A DNA stretch of 64,000 nucleotides from Rheinheimera sp. 1928-s (GTDB lineage Bacteria; Pseudomonadota; Gammaproteobacteria; Enterobacterales; Alteromonadaceae), in the NCBI RefSeq assembly GCF_029269265.1, contig NZ_JARIXP010000008.1, forward strand, positions 62,001 to 126,000, read 5' to 3'. Every line of letters starts with the position of its first letter. The first letter of the stretch is position 1. Positions 39,289-46,547 of the stretch are shown piece after piece. Both the position numbers and the translations under genes were made by a program. The notes under the pieces were generated by a model. The model saw only the letters and a program-made list of their open reading frames with translations, had not been told where the DNA came from and searched no databases.

Positions 39289-40428
39289 ATGAAGTTGAAC
39301 TGGCTTATAGGGCTGTTGGTATTGTTGCCGCTTAGTGTAAAAGCAGAACCTAAAGTAGTACTGGTGAGCATAGATGGTGTGCGCTGGCAGGAAGTCTTTG
39401 CCGGAGCAGACCCAGCGCTTTATCAGCAACCAGAGTGGGTTAAAACGCCGGAGCTTATCCGTCAGTTTATACCAGGCAAACCTGAGCTTTTAATGCCGTT
39501 TTTGCATCAAACCGTGAACCAGCAAGGCATAACCCTGGGCGACCGCAGTCAGGGTTCACGCATCAATGTCAGCAACTCGTATCAAATTTCTTACCCTGGT
39601 TATCAGGAATTACTGGCTGGTTTTGCCGACCCGGCGATTCGCAGCAACAACAAAATAGCCAACCCCAATGTCACAGTACTGGAATGGCTAAATCAACAAC
39701 CCCAGCTGCAGCATAAAGTGGCAGCTTTTGGCTCCTGGGAGTTATTCCCTTATATTCTGAATACAAAGCGCTCGGGCCTGACGGTGAACGCCGGTTTTAT
39801 GCCGGAACAAGGCAAATTGAGTGAAAAACAACAGTATCTGAATCAGTTGCAAGCCAAAACGCCAAGCCCTTTTGCGACTGTGCGGCTGGATGTTTTTACT
39901 CAGGAGTTTGCACTGGAACATATGCGCTTACATAAACCTAAACTGTTGTATATCGCTTTAGGTGAAGCTGACGATTTTGCCCATTTAGGCCAATACGATC
40001 AGTATCTGGCGGCAATTCACCGCAGCGATCAGTTTATTGCCGACTTATGGCAGGAATTACAAAACGACCCTTATTACCGTGACCAAACTACTTTACTGAT
40101 CAGTACTGATCACGGCCGTGGCGAAGCAGCCCAATGGCGCTCCCACGGTAAAGGCGCAGCTGTACCAGGTTACAAAGGGCCGGTGCCACAAATTGCCGGT
40201 TCAGAACAGGTGTGGCTGGCAGCTATAGGGCCAGCTATTCCGGCTGCAGGTTTAATCCGTACAGCACAAAGCTGGCGACAAGGCCAGATGGCCGCCACTA
40301 TAGCGGCTGCTCTGGGCTTTGATTATCTGGCAGTGCAACCTAAAGCCGCACCTGCTTTTGATTTTAACGCCGTAGCTCAGCTGGCAGTATCTGGTACAAC
40401 TCCAACGGCAAACCGTCAGGGTCTTTAA
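39289..40428 (+). CDS. Exported alkaline phosphatase-superfamily hydrolase
   Basis: A 379-residue protein with a signal peptide (about 1-19) and an alkaline phosphatase/sulfatase-fold domain. Metal-site marks are VSIDGVRW near residue 26, the presumed nucleophile region SNSYQISYPGYQE near 95, EADDFAHLG near 224 and STDHGRG near 263. The substrate is unknown. Its last 65 bp overlap the 3' end of the VOC gene on the other strand, so the C-terminal about 20 residues may not be conserved. Confidence 0.85.
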   Translation: MKLNWLIGLLVLLPLSVKAEPKVVLVSIDGVRWQEVFAGADPALYQQPEWVKTPELIRQFIPGKPELLMPFLHQTVNQQGITLGDRSQGSRINVSNSYQISYPGYQELLAGFADPAIRSNNKIANPNVTVLEWLNQQPQLQHKVAAFGSWELFPYILNTKRSGLTVNAGFMPEQGKLSEKQQYLNQLQAKTPSPFATVRLDVFTQEFALEHMRLHKPKLLYIALGEADDFAHLGQYDQYLAAIHRSDQFIADLWQELQNDPYYRDQTTLLISTDHGRGEAAQWRSHGKGAAVPGYKGPVPQIAGSEQVWLAAIGPAIPAAGLIRTAQSWRQGQMAATIAAALGFDYLAVQPKAAPAFDFNAVAQLAVSGTTPTANRQGL

Positions 40429-40768
40429 AAAAGGTGTAAGCACGCTCAGTGTACGGGTCAATCTGCACAGGCTCCACTGCAATACCATGCTGCTCTAAAT
40501 GTGTGACCACCTGAGCGACGTCCAGCACCTGAAAAGCCAGATGACGTAAACCCTGAGCTTCAGGTGTGCTGGGGCGAGGCGGCGGATTTGGGAAAGAAAA
40601 TAACTCCAGTTGACTACCATCAGGCAACTGCAAGTCCAGTTTGTAAGACAAGCGTTCAGCTCTGTAATGTTCAGCCAGAACGTTTAAGCCCAGAATTTCA
40701 GTGTAAAAATGTTTTGAGCGCTGATAATCACTGCAAATCAGCGCCACATGATGAATACCGGCCAACAT
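40364..40768 (-). CDS. VOC family protein, YaeR-like
   Basis: A 134-residue vicinal-oxygen-chelate protein close to E. coli YaeR, a glyoxalase-I-like family of unknown substrate. HHVALICSDY at the start, LELFSFPNPPPRPS near 54, GLRHLAFQV near 73 and DPDGLPLELYQ near 116 are all present, including the likely metal His and Glu. ATG 40768 is chosen over the TTG at 40786. Its 3' end overlaps the phosphatase-like gene in opposite orientation. Confidence 0.92.
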   Translation of the reverse strand: MLAGIHHVALICSDYQRSKHFYTEILGLNVLAEHYRAERLSYKLDLQLPDGSQLELFSFPNPPPRPSTPEAQGLRHLAFQVLDVAQVVTHLEQHGIAVEPVQIDPYTERAYTFFKDPDGLPLELYQILPAELRR

Positions 40769-40831
40769 GGTTTTAGTCTCAGGCAATAATACAGCTTGCC
40801 AGTGTGCCAGCTGAGAAGCTTCAGAACCAGT

Positions 40832-41476
40832 TTAAAACTTCGATAAAAACTCAGAGCGAGTTGCGGCATCGGTTTTAAAAGCACCGCCCAACGCCATAGT
40901 TTTAGTACTGGAACTGGTGTCCATAACGCCACGGGACTTCACACAATAATGCACAGCATCAATGCTAACAGCCACGTCTTTTACACCCAACAACGCTTGT
41001 AACGAAACCTGTATTTGCTGAGTTAAACGCTCCTGCACCTGCGGCCGCTGCGCAAAAAACCGCACTATACGGTTCAGCTTCGACAAACCAATAATCTTCT
41101 GGCCCGGTATATAAGCAACAGTAGCGGTGCCATCTATGGTGACAAAATGGTGCTCACAGGTGCTGGTAAAACTAATGTTCTGCACCTTCACCATTTCTTC
41201 AGCACGCATTTTATTGTCGATCATCGAAATCTTCGGAAAAGTGCTGTAATCCAAACCAGAAAACACTTCGTCCACATACATCTTGGCAATACGGGCAGGC
41301 GTTTCCGCCAGACTATCATCTGTTAAATCCAAGCCAAGGGTATGCACCACTTGCGTCATTAATTCAGTTAAACGCTGTTTCTTCTGATCATTCGACAGAC
41401 CATTGTCCAACATAGGCGTTTCCAGCCCAGCAGCTTCCAGCGCGCTGCGAACCACTAAAGCAGATTCAGTTAACAT
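40832..41476 (-). CDS. folE: GTP cyclohydrolase I
   Basis: Converts GTP to dihydroneopterin triphosphate, the first step to folate. The 214-residue protein has the zinc ligands in STCEHHF (Cys and His) and HYCVKSRG (Cys), plus the conserved [20 protein letters not shown] block. Length matches E. coli FolE. It is a single gene with its promoter in the region shared with the accessory island. Confidence 0.97.
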   Translation of the reverse strand: MLTESALVVRSALEAAGLETPMLDNGLSNDQKKQRLTELMTQVVHTLGLDLTDDSLAETPARIAKMYVDEVFSGLDYSTFPKISMIDNKMRAEEMVKVQNISFTSTCEHHFVTIDGTATVAYIPGQKIIGLSKLNRIVRFFAQRPQVQERLTQQIQVSLQALLGVKDVAVSIDAVHYCVKSRGVMDTSSSTKTMALGGAFKTDAATRSEFLSKF

Positions 41477-41861
41477 AAAAGCTCTCGCTGCTTGTTATCA
41501 ATAGTCCATAGTATACGCAGACCACAGAGAGTTGGTTTAGTTTGGTGAATAAGTTGTTAAAGCGGGCTGATGCCTCGCCTCTGGACTCTGCAAACACTAC
41601 TGCAGCAGCCTGAAATCTTAGATAGTCACTGGTTGCAATCGTCAGTTATTTCGTCTGAGCGAGTGGAAGCACCGCTAGCGTCCTGTCTGTATAGCATCTG
41701 TCGAACGTGATTTATCATGTTTTAGAAAAAAACATTGAAAAACAGGTACATTGGAGCTAGTTTGGTATAGTTCAAAATCAGGGAAGAATGCGAAGAAGTG
41801 CCGACTCGCAAGCGCGGTACCTTTTAGCAAGAGTCAGTACACAACAACATGGAAATATCAT
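41477..41861. other. Left flank of AT-rich accessory island
   Basis: The gap between folE and the HEPN-like gene. It contains a 7-bp hairpin (ATGTTTT/AAAACAT, 41717-41735). It also holds the 13-mer TTGGTATAGTTCA at 41762, which recurs with one change at 44159 beyond the island. No gene or RNA is supported here. Confidence 0.5.
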
Positions 41862-42479
41862 ATGTCAGACAAAAAAATACAAGAACAGTTTGGTCAAGTG
41901 TTTATAGATGCAATGGCTGAATTCGCCAAAAAGGACATCAAGCCTACAGCCGAGCTAGAAAGCGACGAGTTTTCGCATGTCCAAAATGCTGATCTACGCA
42001 AAGCACTATCGGAGACTCTTTATGGTACTCGATGGTTATACAAACTTGGCTTAGCATTACTTGCCACAAATGAAGAGCAATATGCCCACGTTAGAGCGCA
42101 AATAATTGATTACGCTTCAATATGCGAAGCTTTGTTAGCAGATGTAATTTCACAAGGTTACTCCACTCATAAGTTGTCAGGAACTCAATACCAACACTTT
42201 GATTTACAGTGTAGAAAAGTGATGCATTGGAATAACACCGATCCATTGGTATCAGTAAACAAAACAAGTTTTGAATGGCGTATAAAAGTGGCTCTCGAAT
42301 CAGGTATTATTGATGCGACATTGAACAGCAGCTTAAATGGCATGAGGTCTAAGAGGAACACTGTACATTTAACAAATAAAATTATGTCTGGCGTAACTTA
42401 TTGGGCTGGATTTGCAAAACGCAGCCATACAACAATGTACCAGCTAATTACCCAATCAAAAGCGTGGCTCGGCGTTTAA
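41862..42479 (+). CDS. Hypothetical protein, possible HEPN-like helical domain
   Basis: A 205-residue, largely helical protein. ATG 41862 has GGAA nine bases upstream. Codon use is AT-rich compared with the flanking core genes. Near residue 175 it has RSKRNTVHL, which fits the R-X4-6-H motif of HEPN ribonucleases and resembles the RNxxH end of DUF4145-type proteins; this is a motif-level guess. It is the first of three genes that look acquired together. Confidence 0.6.
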   Translation: MSDKKIQEQFGQVFIDAMAEFAKKDIKPTAELESDEFSHVQNADLRKALSETLYGTRWLYKLGLALLATNEEQYAHVRAQIIDYASICEALLADVISQGYSTHKLSGTQYQHFDLQCRKVMHWNNTDPLVSVNKTSFEWRIKVALESGIIDATLNSSLNGMRSKRNTVHLTNKIMSGVTYWAGFAKRSHTTMYQLITQSKAWLGV

Positions 42480-42770
42480 TTTCGCAGTGTTAACACCAAA
42501 TTTCATCACGAGAAAAATGCACTGGTTGCGTCAACCAGTTGCACCACTTTCCACGCTAAATTTGAGGGCCAGGGGTACACTTTGTACGTTACATTAAAGC
42601 TGCAAACTATGTGCAAATGTACTATAAAGCCATCACATTAGACTTATTCTCTTCGTTGTAAGATAAGACATCTCCGAAAATGTTAATCGATGCCCTCTAT
42701 TCAAATCTCATTAAATAACTTAACCTTTTTAAAGTATGAAAAAATTTCAGTTAGTGTTAAGGAGTAATAA

Positions 42771-42968
42771 GTGACAAAACCAAATACCCCTCCAAATAGC
42801 CAGCCCCGTCCGAGTAACGAAGACTTTAAAAATCGCGTTGGTAATAATAGCGGTGACGGTGGCAAAAGTCGGGATACTTTTTCTGACAATACCGTATCAA
42901 ATACAACTGCAGTTCCAAAGAGGCCGGGAACTAGCGGAGACACCAATGGCAATGGCGGCAAAAGGTAG
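42771..42968 (+). CDS. Small disordered Pro/Asn/Gly-rich protein
   Basis: A 65-residue protein starting at GTG 42771, with a strong AAGGAG six bases upstream. Composition is dominated by Pro, Asn, Gly, Ser, Thr and charged residues and ends NGNGGKR; no fold is expected. It lies 48 bp before the SLATT-like gene. I recall similarly Pro-rich short ORFs beside such two-TM genes elsewhere, so it may be a partner. Function unknown. Confidence 0.6.
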   Translation: MTKPNTPPNSQPRPSNEDFKNRVGNNSGDGGKSRDTFSDNTVSNTTAVPKRPGTSGDTNGNGGKR

Positions 42969-43016
42969 TACGTATCTTCCCTCCAGACATTGAGATTCAA
43001 TAAATGGTAGGCTTTC

Positions 43017-43553
43017 ATGAACGAGCAAGATAGAGAAAACGAATTACAAGACAAGCAGTGGGAGTTAACTTGGGATATTCGACGTTCTATACGTTATCAC
43101 ATGGCGCGCCAAGCTTTTTTCGAAGACTTTAACAGAGTTGTTACAGGAATGAATGTGCTACTCAGTTCGTCTGCCATGGCTGCTTTACTAAGTTCACATA
43201 TGAAAGAGTTTGCTCCTTGGTTAATGTTTGCCGTCGCTGTTTTTAACACTCTTGATCTAGTAATTGGTACGTCTAAAGCTGCTTGGCTGCACAGAGATCT
43301 AAAAAATCGTTTCATAGACTTAGAAAAACGATTTTGCAAAACAGCACAAGTAACTAAGGAAAACTTAGATGAAGCGACCGCGATACGTTTATCTATTGAG
43401 TCTGAAGAACCTCCCATATTTAGAACATTAGATTTGGTATGCCACAACGAATTAGTTGAAGCAATCAGGTGGACCAATGAAAGTGAAAAGCTAGAAAATT
43501 TAAAGAAGATACCTAAAGTCAAATGGTTACTTCGAAATATTTACCGATACTGA
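43017..43553 (+). CDS. Two-TM SLATT-like protein
   Basis: A 178-residue protein with an N-terminal basic amphipathic helix (WDIRRSIRYH near 19-28), two membrane helices (about 41-59 and 66-85), then a long helix LHRDLKNRFIDLEKRF and a conserved-looking EPPIFRTLDLVCHNELVEAI. This order fits the SLATT fold, membrane effectors proposed in nucleotide-signal conflict systems. No SMODS, SLOG or cyclase gene lies next to it in this window, so the trigger is unknown. Confidence 0.7.
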   Translation: MNEQDRENELQDKQWELTWDIRRSIRYHMARQAFFEDFNRVVTGMNVLLSSSAMAALLSSHMKEFAPWLMFAVAVFNTLDLVIGTSKAAWLHRDLKNRFIDLEKRFCKTAQVTKENLDEATAIRLSIESEEPPIFRTLDLVCHNELVEAIRWTNESEKLENLKKIPKVKWLLRNIYRY

Positions 43554-44030
43554 GAACGTAGAGCATATGGGCACAATGAATTTAGAAACCTAAGAGAAAA
43601 CTCAGAAGCATGTCTTGTGGTGCACATAATTTCCGTTTTCCGATCTTTGAACCTATCAGGAAAAAAGAATTTCCAACTACTGGCACCAAATCCCCATTAG
43701 GAGCAAGCTAAAGCTGTTCAACGCAAGCGTTGTCGCTGCGACCTGGGGTCGCCTTTTATGAATTGCATCCATGCAATTCACCCTGCGGGCCAGCCTTCGG
43801 CTGTTAGAAAGTGCTTCCTGCACTTTCTTGCTTTGGATACTTTCTTTTGGCGAAGCAAAAGAAAGTATCTCGCCGGCGGCGAAACGCTCTAAATTCATAG
43901 CCTTAATATATTTACTGCCGACAGCCTCATTGTTGTACTGCCGCTTCGCGTCGAGTACAACCTACAACTGCTCAAAGCAAGCGTTGCCAAAGGCGAAAGC
44001 TTTTAACCTAACTGAGCCCTGTAAAGAATC
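43554..44030. repeat. Palindrome array
   Basis: No gene is supported. Perfect or near-perfect palindromes follow one another: CAACGC/GCGTTG (43719-43732), GCGACC/GGTCGC (43738-43752), TGAATTGCAT/ATGCAATTCA (43759-43780), CAGCC/GGCTG (43791-43803), GAAAGTGC/GCACTTTC (43807-43827), a 14-bp arm GATACTTTCTTTTG with its complement (43836-43869) and TTGTAC/GTACAA (43933-43960). Confidence 0.8.
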
Positions 44031-44240
44031 CACCTTCTGAAGAAGGTGGCTTTGTGTTAAGCCCCTAAAAGGGGCCCTTTGTCGAGTAACTGAGCAACTG
44101 CAGCGTCCGTTACTTTTTTATTTAGTCTGTGCCAAAGAACTTGATGCCTAATCCCAGCTTGGTATAGCTCATAAGAAAAATACAAACAGAGTTTCAGGCA
44201 AAGCCTTTTGGATGATAACCACCTACTGAAGTAGGTGGTT
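44030..44240. mobile_element. Possible IS200/IS605-type non-autonomous element (PATE-like)
   Basis: About 210 bp bounded by two similar subterminal hairpins, CCACCTTCT/AGAAGGTGG (44030-44049) and AACCACCTAC/GTAGGTGGTT (44217-44240). Both share the CCACCT..TGAAG..AGGTGG pattern seen at ends of IS605/TnpB-type elements. A GCCCC/GGGGC hairpin lies at 44061-44075. No transposase is inside. The identification is by pattern only. Confidence 0.45.
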
Positions 44241-44261
44241 TAGGGCCGAAAACCAAAAACA

Positions 44262-44282
44262 AAGCCGCAGTAAAAGCGGCTT
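44262..44282 (-). terminator. Terminator of the lipoprotein gene at 44310
   Basis: On the minus strand the stem AAGCCGC/GCGGCTT (loop of seven) is followed by TTGTTTTTGG, a normal Rho-independent terminator 28 bp after the stop codon. Confidence 0.8.
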
Positions 44283-44309
44283 CGTTGATGCAGAGTGTTG
44301 ATAAACCAA

Positions 44310-45215
44310 CTACAAAGTAAAACGTCCCACCATATCTTCCACTACTTGCTTCATCAGCTTATCATGCACTGCTCGGCGGCGGTCTGCTGCTTTGGCGCCA
44401 ATCGACACTGCATCACTGGTGCCCTGAACCAGTTGATCGTTATAAGCCGCGTACTGCTGCGGCACGTAAGGCTGGCAGTAGCCGTCAATACAGTAGACAT
44501 AGGTGTTAGCTACGATTTGATCAGCGTCTTCCTGCGATTGCACATTGTTCCACTCGTAAAACCAGATGGCGCGGCCATTTTCCACTAAGGTGACGCTGGC
44601 ATTAATACTGGCGCTTAATACCTCAATACCTGCAATCATGGCCTGTTCGTTTTGTTTGGCGTAGGTGTCGAGTAAATTGGCCATGTAACTGTCGACAGCA
44701 GTTGGAACTTTACCTCCATCAGATGTGTTGTAAAAACGTCTGTCCCAACGGGCGTCCTGGCCTGCCTGAGTGACACCTCGCTCTAGTGAGTTAATCTGGA
44801 ACATCGCATCGGCTCTGAGTTTTTTTGCCGCATCCAGATGGGAAGTAGAGACTGTCATTTCGTTTTGCAGCACTTTCCAGCTAATCACACCAAAACCAGC
44901 TTTGGCTAACGAGCTTTCAATTTGTGCCATTTCGACACCACAAGTGGTTTGCATGACGTTGGTTTCAGCCCGGGCTGTACCTGTGCGTTGTGACTGAGAT
45001 TCACTGACACAAAAGTCCGGCGCTTTCACAGCTATAGTGGTAATACGCGGGAAATTGGCTGCAAAACCCTGACCTTTGGTAATAGTGGCGGGCACTCGGT
45101 CGGCCGCTGCGCTCATTTTGAAGTTCGATTCCACCTGATAATAGCTATAAGAGCTACAACCGGTCATCAATACCGCAAAGCCGGTCAGGCAAATAAGTTT
45201 CAACAGATTCTTCAT
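44310..45215 (-). CDS. Outer-membrane-type lipoprotein of unknown function
   Basis: A 301-residue protein with a lipoprotein signal (lipobox LMTGC at about 16-20) and a good ribosome site (AAGGAATAAAGGT). The mature protein is mixed alpha/beta. It has Cys pairs in the N-terminal third (APDFCVSES, TTCGVEM) and in YCIDGYCQPYVPQQY near 244, probably disulfide-bonded, and ends with a Lys/Arg-rich helix. I recognise no family. A second lipoprotein gene lies 55 bp upstream on the same strand. Confidence 0.8.
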   Translation of the reverse strand: MKNLLKLICLTGFAVLMTGCSSYSYYQVESNFKMSAAADRVPATITKGQGFAANFPRITTIAVKAPDFCVSESQSQRTGTARAETNVMQTTCGVEMAQIESSLAKAGFGVISWKVLQNEMTVSTSHLDAAKKLRADAMFQINSLERGVTQAGQDARWDRRFYNTSDGGKVPTAVDSYMANLLDTYAKQNEQAMIAGIEVLSASINASVTLVENGRAIWFYEWNNVQSQEDADQIVANTYVYCIDGYCQPYVPQQYAAYNDQLVQGTSDAVSIGAKAADRRRAVHDKLMKQVVEDMVGRFTL

Positions 45216-45269
45216 ACCTTTATTCCTTTTTCTTTTAATGGATGTTGCTCTACAGAAAGCCTCAGTAGA

Positions 45270-45602
45270 TCAGTAGATTTGCCAATACAGATCCGGTGGG
45301 GTCGACACTTCGGCCTGGCGGCCAACCACCCTGCCTTCTTTGTTAAAAGCTTCCAGATTGCTGCACGTCACCGCCAAGGGGATCACCAAACTGCGGCCGG
45401 TTTTCAGCTCTCGCGCTAATACTCTGTCGTTGCTGTCGTCATTGGCATCGCAGGAACGTTCGACAATACGGTCTATGGTTTCGCCTGTGGAGTTCACTAC
45501 CGTCAGTTCGGGGGCTTTAATTCGGGCGCTATAGGGTTCTGCACAAGAGCCTAAAAAAAGCAGGCAGAAACCGGAAAGAAGAATGGGAGATATCTTAGTC
45601 AT
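45270..45602 (-). CDS. Small lipoprotein of unknown function
   Basis: A 110-residue protein with a lipoprotein signal (lipobox LGSC at about 17-20). The mature part is short, with two Cys (RSCDAND, VTCSNLEAF) that could pair and a beta-rich pattern. It lies 55 bp upstream of the larger lipoprotein gene on the same strand, so the two may be co-expressed. No family is recognised. Confidence 0.75.
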   Translation of the reverse strand: MTKISPILLSGFCLLFLGSCAEPYSARIKAPELTVVNSTGETIDRIVERSCDANDDSNDRVLARELKTGRSLVIPLAVTCSNLEAFNKEGRVVGRQAEVSTPPDLYWQIY

Positions 45603-45686
45603 TGATCTGGCTTTGTATTTTAATTATTCCAGACCAGAGTATTGAACAAATTAAAAAAGCGTCAAGTTTTGATCAATTTTTAATCG

Positions 45687-46481
45687 TTAAATTTTTATTT
45701 TTCCTTGTTTTTCCAGTTTTTTTACCTCTAACCACAACAATTCCATTTCATCCAGGTTGCTTTGGGCCGGACTGGAGCCTTGATCCACCAATGCCTGCTC
45801 CACCTGCCGAAAACGCCGCTCAAACTTTTGATTAGCCTGGCGCATTACTTTTTCCGGATCAAAACCTTGTTTACGCACTACATTGACTAGCGCAAACATC
45901 AAATCACCCAGCTCTTCTTCCAGTTCAGCAGCGCCTGCTGGTAATTCAGCCACTTCCTGAATTTCTTCCTGCACTTTATCCCAGGCCCCTTCTACATCAG
46001 GCCAGTCAAAACCGACCTGCGCACAACGTTTTTGCAGTTTGTAGGCACGGCTTAAAGCAGGCATCGCCAGCGGGATATTATCCAGCACAGAGGTTTTGCC
46101 AGAAGCGGTGCGTTCTGTAGTTTTGATGGCTTCCCAGTTTTGCAGCACAGCTTTGCTGCTGTCCAAATTCATATCGGCAAACACATGAGGATGACGGCGA
46201 ATGAGTTTGTCGTTAATGGCAGCAGCGCAGTCGTCAAAGTCAAAACGGCCTTCTTCTTTGGCAATCTGCGCGTAAAACACCACCTGAAACAATAAGTCAC
46301 CCAGCTCATCTTTTAATTCGGCATAGTCTTCACGAGCTATAGCGTCGGCCACTTCATAAGCTTCTTCCAGCGTATAAGGCACTATGGTCTGGTAGGTTTG
46401 TTCTTTATCCCAAGGGCAGCCGTTTTGTGGGTCCCGTAGTCTGGCCATAATGGCTAATAGTTGCTGAAGTGGTTGTGACAC
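45687..46481 (-). CDS. mazG: Nucleoside triphosphate pyrophosphohydrolase MazG
   Basis: Hydrolyses NTPs to NMP and pyrophosphate and lowers ppGpp in E. coli. The 264-residue protein has two MazG domains. The first carries PWDKEQTY, EEAYEVADAI and ELGDLLFQVV (metal-binding EExxE and ExxD), and the second EEELGDLMFALVN. It starts at GTG 46481 with AGGA upstream. It follows relA on the same strand, the conserved relA-mazG order. Confidence 0.96.
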   Translation of the reverse strand: MSQPLQQLLAIMARLRDPQNGCPWDKEQTYQTIVPYTLEEAYEVADAIAREDYAELKDELGDLLFQVVFYAQIAKEEGRFDFDDCAAAINDKLIRRHPHVFADMNLDSSKAVLQNWEAIKTTERTASGKTSVLDNIPLAMPALSRAYKLQKRCAQVGFDWPDVEGAWDKVQEEIQEVAELPAGAAELEEELGDLMFALVNVVRKQGFDPEKVMRQANQKFERRFRQVEQALVDQGSSPAQSNLDEMELLWLEVKKLEKQGKIKI

Positions 46482-46504
46482 AATAGATCCTGCAGAAGAA
46501 GCAA

Positions 46505-46522
46505 CCGGAGCTAAAACTCCGG
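46505..46522 (-). terminator. Hairpin between relA and mazG
   Basis: Stem CCGGAG/CTCCGG with loop CTAAAA in the relA-mazG gap. There is no T-run, so at most partial termination or RNA processing is expected. Confidence 0.5.
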
Positions 46523-46547
46523 CGCTATTGGCTGTTAAATTCGCAAT

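Noticed and set aside
43017-43553. Phage holin
   Set aside because: It has two TM helices but a long conserved C-terminal helical part, and no lysis or phage genes are around.
43700-44290. CRISPR array or integron attC cluster in the palindrome-rich region
   Set aside because: The palindromes differ from each other in sequence and length, spacers are irregular, and no cas or integrase gene is present.
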